Shown piece after piece: positions 60,491 to 64,000 of a DNA stretch of 64,000 nucleotides. Where the stretch lies: the NCBI GenBank assembly GCA_964469565.1, contig CAYXZD010000001.1, forward strand, positions 682,001-746,000, given 5' to 3'. The translations under genes were made by a program, and so were the position numbers. This DNA is from GCA-2720975 sp964469565 (lineage in GTDB: Bacteria > Planctomycetota > UBA1135 > GCA-002686595). Positions within the stretch are counted from its first letter, which is position 1. Each line of letters begins with the position of its first letter. The notes under the pieces are model-generated. The model made no database searches. It had not been told where the DNA came from and saw only the letters and a program-made list of their open reading frames with translations.

Positions 60491-62419
60491 TCAGGCTTCG
60501 ACAGTCTGCACCATCAGATCAGTCACCAAGCCGGCGAATCGCGCAGCATCCACCACGGGTGACCCCTCAGCAATCAGGGCTTGACCCAGAATCAGTTCAG
60601 CATACTGTCCAAGGCGGTCGCTCTTGGGGTCTGCCTCATAGAGGCCCTTGAGCCCCTTGACGAGTGAATGCTCGGGATTGATCTCTAGAGCACGCTTGCT
60701 CTTAGGGATTTCCCTACCGCTGCTACGGAGCATGCGCTCAAGATGAGCACTCATCGCCTGCTCTTCGCCGACCAAGACCGCTACGCTGTCCCGCAATCGG
60801 TTCGTGAAGCGCACCTCACTCACGTGTTCGTCAAGGCTAGCCGCGAGGGATTCGAGCAAGTCTTTGCTCTCCTCCTGGAGCTCCTCGCGCTGTTTTTTCT
60901 CTTCGTCATCCTCGGCCCCGTCACCCCGATCCACCGATTTCAGTGGCTTGCCGTCGAACTCAGTAAGGCGCTGCAGCATCCACTCATCCACAGGATCGCT
61001 GAGAAGGAGCACCTCCTCGCCGCGAGCAGTAATGGCCTCTAGGTGGGGTGAAGTCTCAAGGGTTTTGCGGTCCGGCCCACAAATCACATGAATGGCCTCC
61101 TGGTCGGACCCCATGCGAGAGACGTACTCCTCAAGGGTTGTCGATCCGTCCGAACGCGTGCTCTGGAACAGACACAACTTGGATATGCGGGAGTCCTCGT
61201 CATCGCCGAAGTAAATACCCTCTTTGATGAGGCCCCCGAAGGACTTCCAAGTCGCTTCATATTCGGTCCGCTCGGAAGTCAGCATGGTCTGCAGGGTCTC
61301 AAGGACCTTTTTCACCAGGCGCTTGCGGATGCGCGCCACGCGAGGGTTATCCTGCAACACTTCGCGGCTAACATTGAGAGGTAGATCTGCCGACTCCACC
61401 ACACCGCGCACGAACCGCAACCAAGGGGGCAAGAGTTCCTCGCATTCCTTCATGATTAGAACGCGGCGAACGTAGAGACTGACGCGCGATGTTCGCGAGT
61501 CAGAATCAAACATGTCCATGGGCTGCTCTTTGGGGATGTACAGCAAAGCCGTGTATTCGTGAGTCCCTTCAGCCCGGAAGTGAATCGTGCGTGCGGGCTC
61601 GTTCCAATCGTGGGAGAGATGGTGATAGAACTCGTGGTATTCCTTCTCATCGATTTCGCTTTTTGGGCGCGCCCAGAGGGGCTGCATCGAGTTGAGGGTA
61701 TCTGTTTGCTTGACCATCTCGGTCTCACCTTCAATCTCCTCACCCTGCTCGTCTTTCTTCGGCTGTGAGCGCTCGACCTCCATCTGAATGGGGTACTCCA
61801 CGAAGTCCGAATAGCTCTTGACGATTTGTCGCAGGCTCCACTCCTCACAGAAGTCCGTCTCTTCGGAGCCAGCCTCCTTCAGGTGCATCTCGATCACCGT
61901 ACCGCGCGCCCCCCCCTCAACGGGTTCCAGGCTGTATTCACCCGTGCCCGAGGACGACCACCGCCAGGTTTCATCCGTGCCTGCCTTTCGCGACACAACC
62001 TTCACCTCATCAGCCACCATGAAAACGCTGTAGAAGCCCACTCCAAACTGGCCAATCAGGTCCGGCGACCCCTCCGCTGCACTCTCCTTGGCAGCCTCCA
62101 AGAACCGCCGCGTCCCCGAACTTGCGATACTGCCCAGGTTTTGGATGAGCTCCTCGCGGCTCATGCCGATGCCATTATCGGCGATCGTCAGCACGCGCTT
62201 CTCCTTGTCCACATCCAGCACAATGCCCAAGCTCTCCCCTTCGGGCAACAGATCGGCCTGAGTCAGCGATTCAAAGCGCAGCTTATCGAGCGCATCGCTG
62301 GCATTGGACACCAGCTCACGTAGGAAAATGTCGCGCTGAGAATAGAGCGAATGCACTACGAGGGAGAGGACCTGCTGGACTTCCGCCTCAAAATTAAGAG
62401 TTTCCGTCTGGGTTGTCAT
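60491..62419 (-). CDS. htpG: Hsp90 chaperone HtpG
   Basis: The 642-residue protein from ATG 62419 is normal in length. N-terminal ATP-site motifs (GHKL) are present: [57 protein letters not shown] and [16 protein letters not shown]. Middle-domain markers are [21 protein letters not shown] and [13 protein letters not shown]. It assists folding of client proteins in the cytoplasm. The first 96 residues of the longest open frame (start 62707) are Gly/Arg/Ser-rich and unlike HtpG, so they are excluded. I looked for a CIRCE-type repeat upstream and did not see one. Confidence 0.95.
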
Positions 62420-62677
62420 GGGATGAGAGCTATGGACAAGAACTAGGAATGGAACCGGGATTTTGGGGAGTATTCTCCCTGTCTCATCGTGATGCGCAAG
62501 CCCTTCGCCACTCGAACTGAATGCGAATTCATTTCCCCCCATTCCGTCTACACAGGCTCGCTTCCCCAGTCTAGGCCCCGCGGGGGAGGCTTGAGTGGCC
62601 CGCTCATCCTCTGCCCGACAAGAATCTCCCTCAGACGGTAATCTAAGGGCACGCACTACACCTGCAGATAGACCCTC

Positions 62678-64000
62678 GTGAGCCAACAAGCCCCCACTCC
62701 CCACCACCCGCTACTCCCGCGATTGCGGGCTGCGGTGATTCCCGCACTTGCCTTGAGCGTGGGGTTTGGCCTGTTCTTCCCCGCCACGGGCCACGGATTC
62801 GTGGTATTCGGCGACCGACTCGATCTTGCCCAACGGGACTTCCGTATCTGGAACAACTTCACGGACCCAGAAGCCAACACAAACAACGTTCCCGATCCCG
62901 ACTACCCCGGCGCAACAGGCGCGGCACTGGCGATTTGGAAGGGTGTGGCAGAGTGGGGTTCGCAAGCCCGAGGGTCTGGCCGCACGGATCTCACCCAGCC
63001 CAGCATCGGCTCTGGAAACTCGAATTTCGATGCCTTTTATTCAGGTCTCGCTCTCGGCCCGGGGAACCGCAATGGCAATGTGCTGTCCCAAATCAATGGC
63101 TCCCTGTTCATCAAGGCCTATACAGAGATTCCTATCCGCGATGGCTGGCGCATCCGGTTCTACGAGGATCCCTATGTTTGGAATGACAATCCCGACGGCT
63201 CACTCAGCGGTGGAACTGATGCCTGGGATCTGCAGGGGGTTGCCTGCCACGAGTTCGGCCATGCACTCGGCCTCGACCACAGTCTAGTCCCCGGATCGAC
63301 CATGTATGGTTCGAACGTCCCCGGCGGTGGGGTGGGCTTGCGCTCAATCGAGGCGGACGACATCGCTGGCATTCAATCCATCTATGGCATTCGCTCCGCG
63401 ACCAAAGTTCACATTAGCAGCTATGAACTCCAGGGCACGAGCGTGCTCATTCGGGGTAGCGGCTTCCACCCCAAATCCAATGAGGTGTGGTTCACACATC
63501 TTCAACCCACCCTCGGTTCCGATGGCACACCCGTAAAACTCACGGCCGTCGGATCGACCCAAGGGGGCACTCAAATCCTCGTCACGCCACCCAACACTGC
63601 AGGGCCAGGTGACATCATGGTCCGCCGCCCTGGAAGTGATCCAGAGGACCTCTCCAACCCCTTCCCATTCAACCCTCAGAGTTTGTTACTCAGCCCGCCC
63701 CTGGCCTACGGCCAGGGCAAGGTTTCGAGCGCAGGCATCGAAGCACGCCTAGCATGGACAAGCTTGCCGAGTCAAACCGCAGGTAGCTTTTCAGTCTCTG
63801 CCAATACTGGAGTCGTTGGTGGTACTGCAGGCATCCTCATCAGCGGACCCTTCCGCACAAACATTCCGGCCCTCGGGGGTACGCTGCTGATCTCTGGCCC
63901 CCTCAGACGGGAACAGGTGGTTGGCTTTGACTTTTTCGGCACCGCCAATTTCACCGTCGCCGTACCCAGTGGCCTAGTGGGCACCACGCGCTACTTTCAG
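62678..64000 (+). CDS. Secreted matrixin-type metallopeptidase with IPT/TIG domain (3' end outside window)
   Basis: A GTG at 62678 opens a frame that stays open to the window end (441 codons), so the gene is cut off. A hydrophobic signal-like segment (about residues 19-35, ending near FPATGHG) is followed by a matrixin domain with the zinc site HEFGHALGLDH (His191, Glu192, His195, His201) and the downstream Met-turn-like STMYGSN. About residues 245-335 form an IPT/TIG immunoglobulin-like domain (KVHISSYELQGTSVLIRGSGF). The last visible part resembles the class B recurrent C-terminal module. Divergent from htpG across a 258-nt gap. Confidence 0.85.
   Translation, partial: MSQQAPTPHHPLLPRLRAAVIPALALSVGFGLFFPATGHGFVVFGDRLDLAQRDFRIWNNFTDPEANTNNVPDPDYPGATGAALAIWKGVAEWGSQARGSGRTDLTQPSIGSGNSNFDAFYSGLALGPGNRNGNVLSQINGSLFIKAYTEIPIRDGWRIRFYEDPYVWNDNPDGSLSGGTDAWDLQGVACHEFGHALGLDHSLVPGSTMYGSNVPGGGVGLRSIEADDIAGIQSIYGIRSATKVHISSYELQGTSVLIRGSGFHPKSNEVWFTHLQPTLGSDGTPVKLTAVGSTQGGTQILVTPPNTAGPGDIMVRRPGSDPEDLSNPFPFNPQSLLLSPPLAYGQGKVSSAGIEARLAWTSLPSQTAGSFSVSANTGVVGGTAGILISGPFRTNIPALGGTLLISGPLRREQVVGFDFFGTANFTVAVPSGLVGTTRYFQ

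Noticed and set aside
62420..62677. CIRCE or heat-shock operator upstream of htpG
   Set aside because: I searched for the CIRCE inverted repeat by eye and found only a short 5-bp hairpin (TGAAT/ATTCA), too weak to report.
1..64000. tRNA, rRNA, transposase or CRISPR array
   Set aside because: No tRNA T-loop with matching acceptor arm, rRNA core sequence, DDE/IS element pattern or spaced direct repeats was found on either strand; the tandem repeats present have no spacers.

Overview
The window looks like a piece of a planctomycete chromosome, moderately to highly GC rich, probably from the marine Saltatorellus/Engelhardtia-like part of Planctomycetota. The inference rests on gene content: a PVC-type CxxCH/HEAT protein, two sulfatase-fold lipoproteins, FG-GAP/VCBS surface proteins, a DHOR di-haem protein, and several secreted proteins ending in the same about 130-residue C-terminal module typical of that group. 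Shine-Dalgarno signals are mostly weak, and GTG and TTG starts are common. I found no rRNA, tRNA, transposase, phage gene or CRISPR array, so this reads as ordinary chromosomal backbone with lineage-specific genes.

Layout. 0-3.4 kb: the end of a secreted protein, a small planctomycete-type protein, and a MORN-repeat lipoprotein overlapping glyA (SHMT). 3.6-11.7 kb: two sulfatase-superfamily lipoproteins that carry Thr instead of Cys/Ser at the nucleophile position, a lamin-tail secreted protein, an AsmA-like protein, a PQQ-type sugar dehydrogenase and a degenerate GGDEF protein. 11.9-18.6 kb: a 1153-residue PVC haem/HEAT protein, a DUF3810 metallopeptidase-like membrane protein and a subtilase. 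18.7-21.9 kb: a MamK-like actin, a coiled-coil protein and an SPFH/zinc-ribbon protein. 21.9-29.6 kb: a membrane protein, a YceI protein, a CPA-type cation/proton antiporter, and a 1373-residue fusion of two rhodaneses, a YidC-like module and a rifampicin-phosphotransferase-like phosphotransfer module.

29.7-37.4 kb: an FG-GAP lipoprotein, a GT39-like transferase with TPR-like tail, a GH20 hexosaminidase and an EF-hand membrane protein that follows lon. 37.4-47.3 kb: Lon protease, a divergent phosphonate-type ABC importer (binding protein, ATPase, two permeases), then a second operon of two ATPase/permease pairs of ABC-2 type. 47.7-64 kb: a small secreted Cys-rich protein behind a sigma-54-like promoter, a GT-C glycosyltransferase with a BNR-repeat protein, a large orphan lipoprotein, a DHOR di-haem protein, an FG-GAP protein, a sulfotransferase/class-IV aminotransferase pair, htpG, and the start of a matrixin metallopeptidase with an IPT/TIG domain running off the end.

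Best candidates for something new are the rhodanese-YidC-phosphotransferase fusion and the MamK-like actin/coiled-coil/SPFH cluster. All functional calls come from reading motifs by eye; no database search was run.
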